Shown in pieces: positions 23,238 to 33,890 of a stretch of DNA of 64,000 nt. The DNA comes from Tigriopus japonicus (taxonomy: Eukaryota; Arthropoda; Copepoda; Harpacticoida; Harpacticidae). The DNA is taken from positions 3,397,735 to 3,461,734 of the forward strand of contig CM021320.1 in NCBI GenBank assembly GCA_010645155.1. Direction: 5' to 3'. The position numbers and the translations under genes are program-made. Every line of letters starts with the position of its first letter. The stretch's first letter is position 1. The notes beneath the pieces are model-generated. The model was not told where the DNA came from and made no database searches. It was given only the letters and a program-made list of their open reading frames with translations.

Positions 23238-24670
23238 ATGATATCCCAAGATTATCAAGCGTTCATGGAACGCATTTATCACTATGAAGTACCCACCATC
23301 AGACAGGTGCAAGACTAGTAAGTGATGTGGGCTAAAAATCCTTATTTTTCTGTGCGTTCACAATGTTTATATTGATTGTAGTGTGAACGAGAATGACTTG
23401 AGCCACCGGATGCAAATGATATCCCGGATTGGTGATCCAAGCTTGGCATTCACCCTCTATTTTCCAATCGTCGTTGGGATCAACTTTCGTTCTGGCATCC
23501 GGTTCCTCGGAGCTGCTATTCTATGCGAGTGGATGAACCAAGTCCTAAAATGGTACAAAAGTTGGTTCTATTGAGAAGAAATAAGTACTCCATCCATCTA
23601 CCAAATGTAATTGCAGGATACTTTTCGGAGAAAGACCATATTGGTGGATTCCCGAGGCGGAATTATTTTCTAGTAATCCTCGCAGTTCGTTGATTTTGTT
23701 GGAACAAAATCGGATGACATGCGAGACTGGCCCCGGATTACCGTCTGGTCATGTCATGATTAATTTGGTCATTTGGCTAATCATGGCCGATACGATCAGC
23801 GGCAAAATTCTGTCGAAACTCAACGAGACGTAGGTGCTAAAACATATCTCTCAGAATTACAAGATTTGCTAAAATGCATCATTTGGCTGACAGATCGCCC
23901 ATACGGATATTTGTTAACCGCTTAGTTTGGTTCGGTTTTATAACCATGCAGCTCATGGTGAGTGGTTCGAGGATCTACAACTTGAACCATTTTCCTCATC
24001 AATGTATATCGGCTTTTGTTTGTGGTAAGCCCTCCCTCATACAACATTTAATCTTGTGATTAGTAGAACAAAAACCCATAACAAGCTAATAACTATTCTT
24101 GGGATTATAGGAATTGTGGTCATCAAACTAGCTTATCATAGTCAAGGATGGCTAACAACCCACTCGAGACTGACTTGTCTGATCAAGTCGTTGTTATTCA
24201 CCATCTCAGCCTTGGGCGTATATCAAGGTCTTCTTGCTCAAGGAATCAATCCAGATTGGTCCATTGCCAAAGCTTTGAAGTGGTGCAAACACCAAGAATG
24301 GATCTATATCGATACCACACCATTCTACGCTCTGGTTCGATATAGTGGAGCAGCTTTTGGCCTTGGTTGCATCCTGCCCAAAGCCAAAGTGCAACGTGAA
24401 CTCAACCAATCCGAATTGTATTGTTGGTCGGATCAAGGGTTAAGGATCGCTTTGGGGATTGTTTGGGGCATGGTTTCCTCTCTGATGCACATGATGATGC
24501 CCAGAAAAGACCTCAATATCTTCTATGCCTTGGAATTCTTACTGAATGCCTTTTCGATTGTCTTTATCGCCTACTTTGTCCCGCGGATCTCGGATCTCGT
24601 ATTCAAACGCAATCTCAACATCGCCGAGGACAAACAACGCAAATCGGCTAAAAATAAGAAGTCGGAATAA
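23238..24670 (+). CDS. G6PC: Glucose-6-phosphatase catalytic subunit, five exons
   Basis: Exons are 23238-23317, 23382-23552, 23617-23829, 23894-24024 and 24111-24670; phases agree and give 384 residues (vertebrate enzymes about 357). The enzyme hydrolyses glucose-6-phosphate in the ER membrane, the last step of gluconeogenesis and glycogen breakdown. All three parts of the phosphatidic-acid-phosphatase-type active site are present. These are KWILFGERP (K83-P91), CETGPGLPSGH (ending at H129, the proton donor by family knowledge), and SRIYNLNHFPHQ (R181, with H187 the likely phospho-acceptor). Several hydrophobic segments fit a multi-pass membrane protein. The C-terminus KKSE fits the KKXX ER-retrieval pattern. 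An AATAAA overlaps the stop region at 24666-24671. The SLC6 gene follows on the same strand about 600 bases later. Confidence 0.93.
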
Positions 24671-25287
24671 ATATAACATGAATTTGGTAATACTTATGAT
24701 ATCTGGTCGTCGTTCTCTGCCATTGAATAGAATGAATGGGTTTGACAGGCCTGATTACAAACAAACGTCTCTTTTTCTATTTTTGGTACAATTTCAGGGG
24801 AAATAAACTGTCATGTAAACATCGTTACCCAAAGTCTAGCACGTCAGCAAAATGGGCCTGTTCCTGAATAAAGCTCGGAAAAACTACCCTTTTATTCTAA
24901 TCACGACTCGAGAAGACCTCATCAATGCTCGATCAGGGAGTATTTTGGGAGGAATGTACGATCTTCCCCCAGCTTCCCCCTAAATCGAAGGCGCTTAACG
25001 AAAGAGTCCTGTGCCCGTGATTATTTGTACGACAAGTGCATAATTCTAGCAAAGGATGTGTAATCATTGGTAAACGTGTAGAATCACGTCGTAATCATCC
25101 TTAGAAATCAGGGCATAACAGAATAAAATTGACACCATTCCCTGTCGAAATGATCTGGGAGAGATCAGTCTTGGTCCACGATATGACTTGGATGGTACCA
25201 TCGATCGGGATCTCGACTACATTTGTTGGCGATGGTCAGCCGGATTTCCCGAACTTGTGAGCTCAGGGAAACGGAGCTATCATCAGA
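24671..25287. other. Intergenic region, G6Pase to SLC6 transporter
   Basis: This 617-base spacer holds the 3' end of the phosphatase gene (a further AATAAA near 24800) and presumably the promoter and 5'UTR of the SLC6 gene. No other feature was seen. Confidence 0.5.
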
Positions 25288-28200
25288 ATGAAGTCTGGAG
25301 AATCGTCAATTCGCAAACGAGCAGAGGCCCTAGAGCTCACTCTTCAGCAAATCGCTCAAGCCAAAATGGTGAGTTTGTTGAATATTCTGAAATCTTGTGA
25401 ATTTTTGCATTCACTTTTGAAAAACAGGGAAAGCACAGATTTGACTTCATTGCAATTTTTACTAACGTCAAAACGGTGTTGCAAATATCCTGACCCAAAA
25501 GACCTTTGTCATTATTTGATAGTTGCCGTTTCCATACTTGTTTGGATTTTTATCCCACAAAAGGGTTTTGGTGCTGACCACTCCAAGTCTTCAGTGCGAC
25601 AAGTTTCTTTCCTAACACTATTGACTTTTTTATTCATTTTCATTAACAATCCAAATGTTAACTTTCCTGAAAACCAAAGTATATTGTATATGCGCAGACG
25701 CAAAACTACCAAGTACTCGTAAATGAAAGAAAGCACAAAAAACACTGTCTTCAGAACTAAGATCAGGTCAAATTTAGGGCCAATTTCTGACTTGTTGTTG
25801 GTTGGCCATTATTTTGCTTCAAATTTTATAACTTGCACGTTTAAGTAAATATACATCGAGGGACGCTAATAAATTATTTTCACTCTTTCCACTTGGCACC
25901 AGAACGAAAATGTCAATCAATCTGTTTGAAAAAGTGGATGTGCAAGATTTCCAAAAATATACAAATATTTTAAAAATAGTCATTTTACCGAAATGTGTTG
26001 CCAATATGGCTTTGCACTATTCACATGTTTTTTTTTCTTTTCCTCTCCAACTATGTGAAACTTTTTCACTAATACCTTGACACGAAAGTAGTGTTACAAT
26101 CACATTTTGAACCGTTATTTTGTTGTGAAGCGAAGACAGATTTGAACGATTAAATACACAGTGTCTCACGCCACCTTCTAGAATGTCTCAGAATTGTTTT
26201 AGGATGCAATATAAAAAAGTGACAGAGAACCCAAATACCCGACCAATTACAAATTAATATCGCTTTTGCCATTTTCTTGATTCTCTTTGATATTTAGACT
26301 CTTGGGAAATTCTGCTCAAAGTTTTGATTGACGCATTACTTTGATTATTTATGGTATCATATTTGACCTTCAATTATGAAGGTAAAATTACAAATAATTC
26401 TACCCTGTCTTCGATGTTAAATTTGCACTTGAAAATTATCTTTTTAAATTTTTCCACGCATTAAGAATGTCTTGCAGTAATCATAAACTAACTAACTGTC
26501 TAAAAGAGGCCCACTAATCAATACGCTGCATTTGAAATGTTCTAACTAGAACGCAAGTGTTTCAGAACATTGCATCGATCCTTATTCAATTTACATTACA
26601 TTGAGAACATCAAGCAGGCAGCATCCTTCTTCCAGGACACTCCATCCCAAACCGAAGATAAAATCAACGAGGATCGAACCCCACCCACGGCTAAACCAGA
26701 GACCACCAGCCGACACTCCTCGACCTCTCAAGAAAGTGTGGTTGAAGGAGGTGTGACAAATGCCGGTTTTCATGTGGATGAAGATGGCAACCCTGCTCAT
26801 GCCACCGAGGAGGATCGAGTGGAACCTTGCATTCTAGTTCCTGAAAACCACGTGACACCCACAATGACCATTTTCAAGAAGAATAATAAGGTGGAAGATG
26901 AGTCCACAAGCCTATCCCATACCAAGATACCCAAAAAGGTATTCAAGAACATGATTCCCAGAGCAAAGTTTGGATTTAAAACATTAATTTTTTTTTTGCT
27001 TTTTTGGCGCGGCAATTTTGCGTATTTTCGTTTTATGTATTTACCAGAAAAAAAAAAACTTTTTTCAAGTATATCCAACCTTAAAAAGGATAAAAAGAAT
27101 TCTGGCAGAAAAGATGAGGCCAAAAATGTTTTAGCTAAAGAACAATGGCAGACCGAACAAATTTACCTATGGTAAAAAGTGACAAATAGTGAAGGGAAAA
27201 AGTCCCTGAAAAAACTTTTTTTGCCAGTTTAGGTTTTTGTTTTTGACTTTTTGAACTTTACTTTCTTTCTTTTTTTGGAGGGGGGAACATTGTTCACTTA
27301 TAAATGTATCTACCATTTTTTCTGCTCTACTAAATTTCCTAAAAGATCAATCAGTTTGTTTCACATCAACATTTTCAGCATGTTAATTACTATGATACTA
27401 AGTCAGAGGCAAGTGCTCATAGTATCAAAGAAGCTGTGGTTCGAGACCAGGTATGTCAAGAATGTTATTCTTTTAAACAACTAAAAAAGGTATATCCCCT
27501 TTGTCTAGCCATCTCTTCATGGTTTCCCCTCCGAATACTCTCTTGGAACACGGTCCCAGTCCATGATGTCAAAGGACGATGAGGATGATCTCGATGACGA
27601 GGATGACGAAGATCGCCAACAATGGTCCAATCCAATTGAGTTTCTCTTGTCTTGTATCGCCATGAGTGTTGGATTAGGTAAGCATGGTTGGCTTGTTGTT
27701 AAAACTAGAGGGCTAACAGAGAAATGTCACTCCAGTACAGTCAGTGGAGATTTGTTTTGAACACACTTCATTGATCTGGCAGCAGGGGTGTCAAGTGACT
27801 TGATTCTTTATGCATTGCTCTTGTTTGACCAAAGCATTTGAATGCGCAATTTTGCCACTGACTCCCTAAAAACGCTAGTTTGGGTTGTGAATCATGTAAC
27901 TTAGCGTGTTCAACATCAAATCCCATTGCACACACAGAGCAGGCTTGGTGATTCACAATATTTTCAGAGTGTCATTTCTCTGTTAGCCCTCTAGGTAAAA
28001 CTAACCACTTCTTATCATGCATACCATTGTACTTTTAGGCAATGTTTGGCGCTTTCCATTCACTGCCTATGAAAATGGAGGCGGAGCATTTCTCATCCCA
28101 TACATTATCGTTTTATTAACGATCGGAAGGCCTCTTTACTTCATGGAGTTGGCCTTGGGTCAATTCGCTAGCCGAGGGAGCGTCAAGGTCTGGGATATGG

Positions 28201-31087
28201 TCCCGGGATTAAGAGGCAAGTTGTTATTAACTTTCATCATGGTTGGATCATATTTCTTTATCACGAGAAAGATATTGCGGAAGGACAAAATCTTCCCTTA
28301 ATCGAAGATTTGAAAATGTCAAATTCCATATCCTTGAAAGACATGAGTGTGCGTTGTTGGCTTTTTTTCGAGGTTGTGTCGAAGGACTTAAAAATTTCTC
28401 AAATTTGAACCATTTTGTGTGTGTGATGGTGGTCAACCCACAGCGCTAAAAAAATTCCAAGAAATCAAGACAGTTTGCTAGAATATATTTTTTGTCTAAC
28501 CCTATTTTTTAATTATTTATTATGATTTAATTATTTCTTGAAAATTGAATCTCTCGATATATGGATTGATAAGAGATGATATTATTGTACGTAGAGTGTG
28601 GTTGATTGCATCGTTTCAGCTTGTTTTGAATTAGAGACCGGTTCTACAATATTGTTACAAAGCACTCTTTTTCGTTTCAACCCGAATTTATGATAAAGAG
28701 CATATAAAAAGTAGTTCTAATAACTCGCAGTGGACTCAAACTTGAAATACACCATAATAATCTGCTTGGTTCAAGTTTGTGTTGCTTTTACAAGTTTCTT
28801 TGAAATTGATCACAAGGATACTCAATTCAGACCTTTCTCTCCAATCTCATTTTTGTCGTTTCCTAGGTGTGGGTTTCGGTCAATTAATTGCCAACTCTTC
28901 TGTGATTTCATACTATACATGCCTGATTGCCTTGGCTGTTTTCTATTTGGGGGCGTCATTTTCGTCTGAGCTCCCTTGGACACTTTGCGATGATGAACTG
29001 ACACCGAACGGAACAATGTGCATTCCATCTGGGTCCAATACTTCCTCTGTGTTCCAAGATTTGGTCGACCAAGGCAAATATGGGTCTGACACCAAATTAG
29101 AAACTATTAGCGCAGCAGAACAATATTTCAGGTAACACCAAAAGATTGTGCTAGTACACACCGATATTCCAACAAATGAGTGGTCCAATTTCCAGAGTTT
29201 ATGTTCTCCACGAGAAGAAAAGTATTGAAGATGGACTCGGGTATCCCGACTACAAATTGGTGATCTGTTTGGCAATTTGCTACCTCATGGTGTTTCTCAC
29301 TCTTTGGAAGGGTGTCGCATCCTCTGGCAAGGTGGCCTATTTCACGGCCTTATTTCCCTACGTAATCCTCATTGCCTTGCTTGCCCGAGGTGTAACACTA
29401 CCAGGATCTCTAGAAGGGATCTTGTTCTACATCAGGCCACAATGGGAACAACTCCTAAATGTCAACGTAAGGGGCTCAAATTCAACTAACGAATAGTATA
29501 GACGTAATACTTTTGAACATTTGTAGGTGTGGTATGCAGCTGTGACTCAAAGCTTCTTCTCACTCTCCGTTGGTTTTGGATCCTTGATTACCTACAGCTC
29601 TTACAACGACTTTCGACACAACACATATCGAGATGCCTTAATTATTAGCATTGCCGATACGTTCACATCCCTTTTGGCTGGTTTCACAATCTTTTCCATT
29701 TTGGGCAACTTGGCCGTAGAATTGGATAAACCCATTGACGAAGTTATCAATAGTGGCACAGGCTTGGCCTTCATATCGTATCCCATGGCCATTGGGAAAT
29801 TTGACTTTTACCCTCAAGTAGGATTAAAGTTTTAATTTGAGTTTTTCTGATTATCAAAAAATGTTTGCTCGCTCTTTTTAGGTGTTTTCAGTCATGTTCT
29901 TTGTCATGTTGATCACCCTTGGTTTGGGATCCGTTACCGGGTTATCCAGTGGTGTGATTGCCATCGTGTGCGATCAAAAGCCGAATTGGAACAAGACCAA
30001 AGTGACATTTGTTATATGTGTCATAGGGTTCTTGGTTGGACTGGTTTACATTACTCCGGTAAATGGACAAAAATTGGCCTTGATATCTATTTTGTGGATC
30101 AAACTTCAAAATAAGTGTGTATTTCAGGGTGGCCAACATATTTTGAATTTGGTTGATTACCTTGGCGGAGGCTTTGTCATTTTTTCTTTGGCAATCTTGG
30201 AGGTGATTGGTGTGAGCTGGGTTTACGGTAAGAAAACAAAATCCATTTTCATTTCTGTGGTTTCATGCGGTAAATTGTTTTTTTTTCTTAAGGCATGCGT
30301 CGGTTTATTCGGGACATTCAATTCATGATAGAAGGAGTCAGTATCGGTCTCTATTGGAAGTTTTGTTGGGGTATTTTTGTACCAGTATCTCTCACGTTAA
30401 TCCTGGTTTATTCCATTTACCAATTTGAATGGCTGGAGTACTCAGGAGTTCCCCTACCCGAAGTTTACGTTTGTAAGTACAAGTTTATCTCACTCTTTAT
30501 AGTATTTATAACTTTCTGTTTAATCAAACGCTACTTTCTAAAAGATTGATTATACAAACTCCATGATGAAGATTTGTGAGATCTAAAAAAACAGATCAAG
30601 ATCCAATTTGAGATGCTAAATTGACACGCATTAATCGAACCCCCAAAATAACTCCATTCATTGCTGAAGGTCAATAAATGTCAAATTACCTCATTCAAAG
30701 CCTTGGCTTTCATTGACATGCCCTTTAACTTATTCCATTTTTATTCCATTATTATTCCATTAAGAAAAAATAGAATTAACCCATCCTTTCCTGCCGTTGT
30801 ACTTTTAGATGCCGGGATGGGCTTCGTCTTGTTTGCTTTGCTCCAAGTTCCATTTTGGTTGTGTTACTCTATCTGTATGGTCAAAGGCGATGATTGCACA
30901 GAGGTGAGGTTCAAACATGTTTAAGAGTCCAAACTGTCCCAAGAGACTATTACACACCTTTTGCACCTTACAGAAAATCGCACTCAGTTGGAAACCGAAT
31001 GAGTCTTGGGGACCCAAAAAGGCTAAAATCCGCCGTGAGTGGCTCAGAGCAGAGGCTGAACATTTCTTTGATGAGGCCATTAAGTAA
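25288..31087 (+). CDS. SLC6-family Na+/Cl- dependent transporter, probably for amino acids
   Basis: Coding exons: 25288-25368, 26615-26938, 27509-27677, 28039-28215, 28867-29131, 29196-29466, 29527-29817, 29882-30058, 30128-30227, 30293-30472, 30809-30903 and 30974-31087. Every phase agrees, giving 747 residues. Residues 1-175 are a hydrophilic cytosolic extension that includes the acidic run [14 protein letters not shown]. The core begins with the SLC6 TM1 signature [20 protein letters not shown] (Na+ and substrate site). Then come [13 protein letters not shown], a long extracellular loop ([12 protein letters not shown] with paired cysteines and Asn glycosylation sites), and the TM6 region [18 protein letters not shown]. 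Later parts are [12 protein letters not shown] (TM8), [13 protein letters not shown] and [10 protein letters not shown]. The protein resembles the glycine/amino-acid branch as found in arthropods; the substrate cannot be read from sequence. The exon 2 acceptor is ambiguous between two adjacent AGs three bases apart. Intron 4 uses a GC donor. Confidence 0.9.
27705..27994. mobile_element. MITE with 29-bp inverted repeats in SLC6 intron 3
   Basis: Both ends begin CTAGAGGGCTAACAGAGAAA when read inward, and the first 29 bases match at about 27 positions. The 290-base body has no open frame of interest. TAAAAC occurs on both sides close to the ends, a possible target duplication. The element fills most of intron 3 (27678-28038) without touching the splice sites. 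Confidence 0.7.
28216..28866 (+). other. GC-AG intron in the SLC6 gene
   Basis: Exon 4 must end at AGAG (28215) to keep the conserved LRGVGFGQ frame, and the intron then starts GCAAGT rather than GTAAGT. The rest of the donor matches the strong consensus, as is usual for GC-AG introns. The acceptor is TTTCCTAG at 28866. Confidence 0.75.
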
Positions 31088-31425
31088 GAGAAGAATGCCG
31101 TTAAATGCAATTGTAAATAAAGAAAAAAGTCTGCTGGATGTTGCTGAGGCTTGGACAACAATTCTTGGACCTCGACACTTGTTCCTTTCAACAACAAAAC
31201 ATGGATTAACAAAGCTCCACAATTTTCCTGGAAGCTGGAGGCAAGTCGGAAAAGTTGAGTCTGTATCATAGAAACCCAGGAAATCTAAAAAAGGAAATGA
31301 CTGATTCCTAAGCAGATTGCTTGTATTATAAAAGGTAATAACATTGAGCACGAGTGTCAGTATTTTCCATTCGAATAAACCAAATAGTGAAGAGACAACA
31401 AATATTCCACATCATGTTCGTTTAT
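31088..31425. other. Tail-to-tail 3'UTR region of SLC6 and RGS-like genes
   Basis: A 338-base region between two stop codons. Plus-strand AATAAA occurs at 31116-31121 and about 31375-31380 and could serve the SLC6 gene. Its transcripts may overlap the 3' end of the minus-strand gene. Confidence 0.5.
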
Positions 31426-33890
31426 TCAAGAGGAAAATTTGGACTCAGCATTTCGATTATGAACAGTTTTACAAACCGAATACTGAATAGAGTCATGAGT
31501 TGTCTTCTGACCATTACTCTCTTGCCGCACCAAAGTCTTGTTGTAGCTCCCAAGGAATATATCCAGCTCGTCTAAGACGCGTTGGTACACTGGTTCGAAC
31601 ACCCAAATGCCTCCTCGAAGTGTTCCAGATTCCTCGACTTCTTTGCAATTGGCCAACACTTTCTGTCTCATTCCCATTTCTATACACGAAAGACAACGTT
31701 CCATTCCGAAGAAGTCCTCAGGGTGATAACGGATCCGCATGACTAACGACCTTATATCTTCGTTGCTTCTTTTGTGGACCCGATCTGCTTGGTCCAAATC
31801 GACAAGGAGTTCCAAAAATAAACCATATCGTCCCAGGGACATGGGACGATCCATGCTATCCAGGCCTTCATCCAGGCCGTCTAGATAGGCCTTGAACCTC
31901 ATCCACTCGGCTTTGTTCTTCCAAGTTTGGGTCAAAGTGCCAAGAGAGAGTTTAGAATCGATGGACGGGATTGGATTGACGAATTCTTCGATTTTCAGTT
32001 GAATGGCAGTGCTTGAAAAGATGACTCGAGATGTGGACGGGGCTTGAAGGTCATCCGAGGTTGGAACTGGAGGATCCACGGCTGAATTTGCTGGAAACGG
32101 ACATGTCTGCAAAAAAGAGTAGATGTTGCACCTGTTAGAATATTGAACACACCTCAAAACGTCAGTCAGTTGTGAATGCGTGATTGTTAAAACAGGTCTT
32201 GAATTTTTTTCTGAGTCAAATTATCTTAAGTCATAATGATGCACAGCACCAATAACATACAAGTGAGCCGAGATCAAAATGGAGTTCTTAACGTGACTAG
32301 CACATTGCATGTGATTTCTGAAGCATACTCACATCGTTCACACAATTCAACAATTTGAAAGTCACACGAGGAAAGGCTTAAAAGAGATTAATTTCCGACG
32401 TCAATCAAAGAACTCTTATTCAGTCACCATTCAGCAGATGTAAACACCATTTACTTCAAAGGCCAGACCTGTCCAGGGAGAAATCTCAGCCAGGGCTCTT
32501 ACTGAGCTTGTTGGCTTTTTGCTTTCCCACCCAAAGCCAGTCTTGGCAGTCAGTGGGATCTTTCCGGATTAACGCGCTTGGCCTTTTTTCTGTACTGGAG
32601 ACGAGAGGACGAAGGGAGCTTCTTGACTTTCTACCAATGCTTATCCGTTCTTCTGTTGACTGCAGTGATTTTTGCTTTCACGCTCCAACACCCTCACGAT
32701 CCCGTTTCTCGCACCCGAGTCATTGTTTGCCAGATTGTACTGTACCTAACCGCTAGACTCCGTTGATTGTAGTGTTATTGTTAGAGGTTACTTTTGGGTT
32801 GGTAAACATTGAATGAGATAACAAAAGTATTTGTTCTTGTACGAAATTTTACTTAAAAGATAGCGATAACTGGGAAATGGGGAGTATGTGAGATCAAACG
32901 TCTCTCGTGGTTCATGGTGACTTATCGCTCAAAAACGTGTTCTCTCGTACTTTGTTGCTTGGTTTTTATATCATTACGATAGTTTGTTATGCCTTTAAAT
33001 GGGTTCATTGTAACATTAAAATGCACGGATCATTGGGGTTTAAATCGCAATATATTAAGTAATGAAGAGTAGTGTACGAGCGTAATTATACAATTAGTTC
33101 ACAAAAAACAACCCAAAAACCTTGCTGATAACTTTGAAACAATTACGAAAAAGACGAATCAAGGTCGAAAATGTTGCAAATAGCAATTTCTCAGTTACTT
33201 ATGTGAATATTCCTTTTTCGACTTTTCAAACCTTTTGCCTGATGAACCACAAGTCCATAAATATAAAGTGATTTTACGTTTTGACTTTAAGTTACAAAAA
33301 AACGTTTTGAATAAACTCGTGCAATGAAACCGCACCGCAAGCAATTCTTGAGGATTGATGCCCCAATTAATATCAAGCTTGACCCTTTTCACCAAACTCT
33401 AAGTACAATTTAACCAAATCTTCCAATGTTCCTTATGATACCATTTGATCAAGAATTCAATCCTTAAAGTTATTTTGTTCAGGAAATATACAATTTATGA
33501 GCAAAAGAATAATCGCATTTGCAACCAAAGCCCAATTAATTGAAAAACGCTTTTTTTGCAACCACCGTAACATACTTTATGTTCTTGTTGAGAGGGCTCA
33601 AGAGGATTTCCAGACTCTGGTTTGGGGTCAAATTGGATCACAGGTTTGAGATTTCCGTTGTCATTTGTGCGAATAGAGTCGGAAGAGATCGAGTTAGATT
33701 TCTTCGTTTTCGCCCCTTGACGTCGAAAGTTCCGCTTGAAGCTCTTGAACTTATTGGTATTCTTTTTCTTCTTGGATCGCTTCCCAAGTGTGTGGTCTAA
33801 CCCGCAAGACCCATTTTCTCTTTGGATGTCCACTTTGTCCTCTTCCTCGAGGTCACAGATTCTGTGAGATTTGCTCCAAACGCATCCCAT
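31426..33890 (-). CDS. Putative lipid-anchored RGS-like protein, two exons
   Basis: Exons are 33890-33576 and 32106-31426 on the minus strand; both junctions are phase 0 and give 331 residues. The protein starts MGCVWSKSHR: Gly2 and Cys3 form a classic N-myristoylation plus palmitoylation site. A strongly basic patch follows (about residues 37-65, with KRSKKKKNTNKFKSFKRNFR). Together these suggest anchoring at the inner face of the plasma membrane. Exon 2 contains a helical domain whose pattern fits an RGS fold. It runs from LGTLTQTWKNKAEWMRFKAY, through LGRYGLFLELLVDLDQAD, to FEPVYQRVLDELDIFLGSYN near the end. RGS domains speed GTP hydrolysis by G-alpha subunits; the identification here rests on pattern only, with no full consensus match. 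The stop codon overlaps an AATAAA (TGAATAAA) on the minus strand. Confidence 0.6.

Noticed and set aside
24056..24110. Extension of the last glucose-6-phosphatase exon to an upstream ATG
   Set aside because: The conserved SRIY...HFPHQ exon ends with a donor at 24024 and joins in phase to an acceptor at 24110, so these bases are intron.
26570..26614. ATG at 26574 region as start of the SLC6 second exon frame
   Set aside because: The exon at 25288-25368 has a good ATG and donor and joins in phase at 26615, so the upstream bases are better read as intron.
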